Shown here piece after piece: positions 6,035 to 6,773 of a DNA stretch of 6,773 nt (positions within the stretch are counted from its first letter, which is position 1; each line of letters opens with the position of its first letter). Source of the stretch: GCA-020356105 sp964347475 (lineage in GTDB: Bacteria > Pseudomonadota > Alphaproteobacteria > UBA8366 > JADFVY01); contig CAYFYY010000147.1 in the NCBI GenBank assembly GCA_964347475.1, forward strand, positions 1-6,773. The letters are read 5' to 3'. The position numbers and the translations under genes are program-made. Under the pieces are notes generated by a model, which did no database searches, had not been told where the DNA came from, and was given only the letters and a program-made list of their open reading frames with translations.

Positions 6035-6510
6035 CGTACAAGGCCAAATCCGCGATCGATGCGCAGACCGTCGAAGCGCATGTCGGCTCCGGCTATCCCA
6101 GGCCGTTCGATGCCGACTGCGCGGGGCGTGAGAAGCGGCGGCTGGGAGACGCGTTTGGGCTCACGCAGTTCGGCGTCAATCTGGTGCGCCTCTCGCCCGG
6201 GCAGTGGTCGTCTCAGCGCCACTGGCACAGCCGCGAGGACGAGTTCGCGATGGTGCTGGAGGGCGAGCTGGTCCTCGTCACCGATGACGGCGAGCAGGTC
6301 GTCGGACCCGGCATGGTGATGGGTTTCAAGGCCGGCGTTGCGGACGGGCATCATATGGTCAACCGCTCCGACCGCGACGCGGTCTATCTCGAGGTCGGCA
6401 CCCGCGACCCGCTGGACGAATGCGACTACCCGGACATCGACATGCGGGTGCGGATCGTCGACGGCGAGGACCGATTCGTGCACAAGGACGGCACGCCCTA
6501 TGAGGACTGA
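6031..6510 (+). CDS. Small single-domain cupin protein
   Basis: The 159-residue product is a conserved cupin, a small beta-barrel that usually binds a metal. Cupin motif 1 is seen at residues 57-78 (G, HWH at 64-66, E71, closing G78). Motif 2 lies at about residues 94-111, with GHH at 106-108 and N111. Likely metal ligands are H64, H66, E71 and H107. The usual motif 2 proline is replaced (FKAGVADGHH), which is common in cupins. The C-terminal part (DPLDECDYPDIDM and following) is acidic and probably extends the barrel. There is no second domain to indicate a substrate, so I assign no reaction. It lies on the same strand as the thiolase gene, 180 bases upstream of it. A role next to acyl-CoA catabolism is suggested only by position. 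The start is fixed by GGAGGG at 6016-6021. Confidence 0.9.
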   Translation: MTYKAKSAIDAQTVEAHVGSGYPRPFDADCAGREKRRLGDAFGLTQFGVNLVRLSPGQWSSQRHWHSREDEFAMVLEGELVLVTDDGEQVVGPGMVMGFKAGVADGHHMVNRSDRDAVYLEVGTRDPLDECDYPDIDMRVRIVDGEDRFVHKDGTPYED

Positions 6511-6520
6511 GCGCCATATT

Positions 6521-6623
6521 CCTCCTTCCCAACCCCTCCCCCGCACGCGGGAGTGGGGCTTGATGGTGCCGGCTCCAAAGATGAAGCCTCTCCCGCCACG
6601 GGCGGGGGAGGGCAGGGAGGGGG
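6521..6623. repeat. GC-rich nested inverted repeat (dispersed intergenic palindrome type)
   Basis: Two stem-loops stand side by side. Stem 1 is cccctcccccgc (6533-6544) with gcgggagtgggg (6547-6558) and has two mismatches. Stem 2 is cctctcccgcc (6587-6597) with its partner at 6601-6611, eleven pairs including one G-T, and a three-base loop. The outer pyrimidine arm (6521-6544) also pairs imperfectly with the purine arm (6602-6623), so the whole segment can form one large cruciform. Such C-rich/G-rich palindromes are common between genes of alphaproteobacteria. No T-run follows, so it is not a classical terminator, though it may stabilise or end the cupin transcript. Confidence 0.65.
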
Positions 6624-6690
6624 TGGTTGGCGCCGCCGCCACCCGGCTTGACATCGATGCATCCAACGTTCGAACCGAAGGACTTATGAC

Positions 6691-6773
6691 ATGACCGCCA
6701 ACGGCAAGGATCCCATCGTCATCGCGTCCGCCGCCCGCACGCCGATGGGCGGCTTCCAGGGCGAGCTCGCGCC
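6691..6773 (+). CDS. Acetyl-CoA C-acetyltransferase (thiolase), 5' end only
   Basis: Only the first 27 codons are in the window. They read MTANGKDPIVIASAARTPMG and then GFQGELA, which matches the conserved N-terminus of biosynthetic/degradative thiolases, where the (I/V)ASAxRTPxG.F.G.L motif forms the first strand and loop. These enzymes interconvert two acetyl-CoA and acetoacetyl-CoA; the active-site cysteine and histidine lie beyond the window edge. GAAGGA (6677-6682) is eight bases upstream of the ATG. With an isovaleryl-CoA dehydrogenase nearby, a role in the final step of leucine breakdown is plausible. Thiolase family is clear from the N-terminus; chain-length specificity cannot be judged. 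Confidence 0.88.
   Translation, partial: MTANGKDPIVIASAARTPMGGFQGELA

Noticed and set aside
5692..6666. Minus-strand open frame of 324 codons over the cupin gene
   Set aside because: The opposite strand encodes a cupin with both conserved motifs and a good ribosome binding site; the antisense frame also runs through the palindromic repeat.

Overview
This is a high-GC window that looks like an alphaproteobacterium, probably Hyphomicrobiales/Rhizobiales or a relative. That placement is inferred from base composition, Shine-Dalgarno starts, and protein character; no marker gene is present. The run of 46 Ns indicates a draft or metagenomic scaffold.

The two ends carry what appears to be an acyl-CoA/leucine catabolism locus. 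At the left is an isovaleryl-CoA dehydrogenase gene (1-1058), interrupted by the N gap. At the right are a small cupin protein (6031-6510) and the first 27 codons of an acetyl-CoA C-acetyltransferase (thiolase, from 6691). In the leucine pathway the dehydrogenase oxidises isovaleryl-CoA, and a thiolase cleaves the acetoacetyl-CoA formed at the end. The cupin has no assigned role here.

Between these ends lies about 4.7 kb that looks like accessory cargo. The first part is a type II toxin-antitoxin pair (1157-2148). Its antitoxin is unusual: two near-identical helix-turn-helix repeats sit in front of an AbrB/MazE-type swapped-hairpin domain. It overlaps by one base a PIN-domain (VapC-like) toxin with all four acidic residues. 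A strikingly AT-rich promoter with nested palindromes precedes the pair. The second part is a convergent gene of about 1185 codons on the minus strand (2192-5749). I do not recognise it. It encodes two tandem, clearly homologous beta-rich units of about 400-470 residues, an Ala/Pro/Lys linker between them, and a helical, cysteine-containing C-terminal region.

The 281-base divergent spacer (5750-6030) has a plausible minus-strand promoter and a possible 17-codon leader ORF that ends in an ATGA overlap with the cupin start. The 180-base spacer between cupin and thiolase is mostly a GC-rich nested inverted repeat of the dispersed intergenic kind.

The points most worth checking are four. The dehydrogenase reading frame appears to lack about 21 residues that include the family's catalytic glutamate. 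The large protein is a tandem-duplicated orphan. The antitoxin has a double-HTH architecture. The promoter carries nested palindromes that suggest autoregulation.
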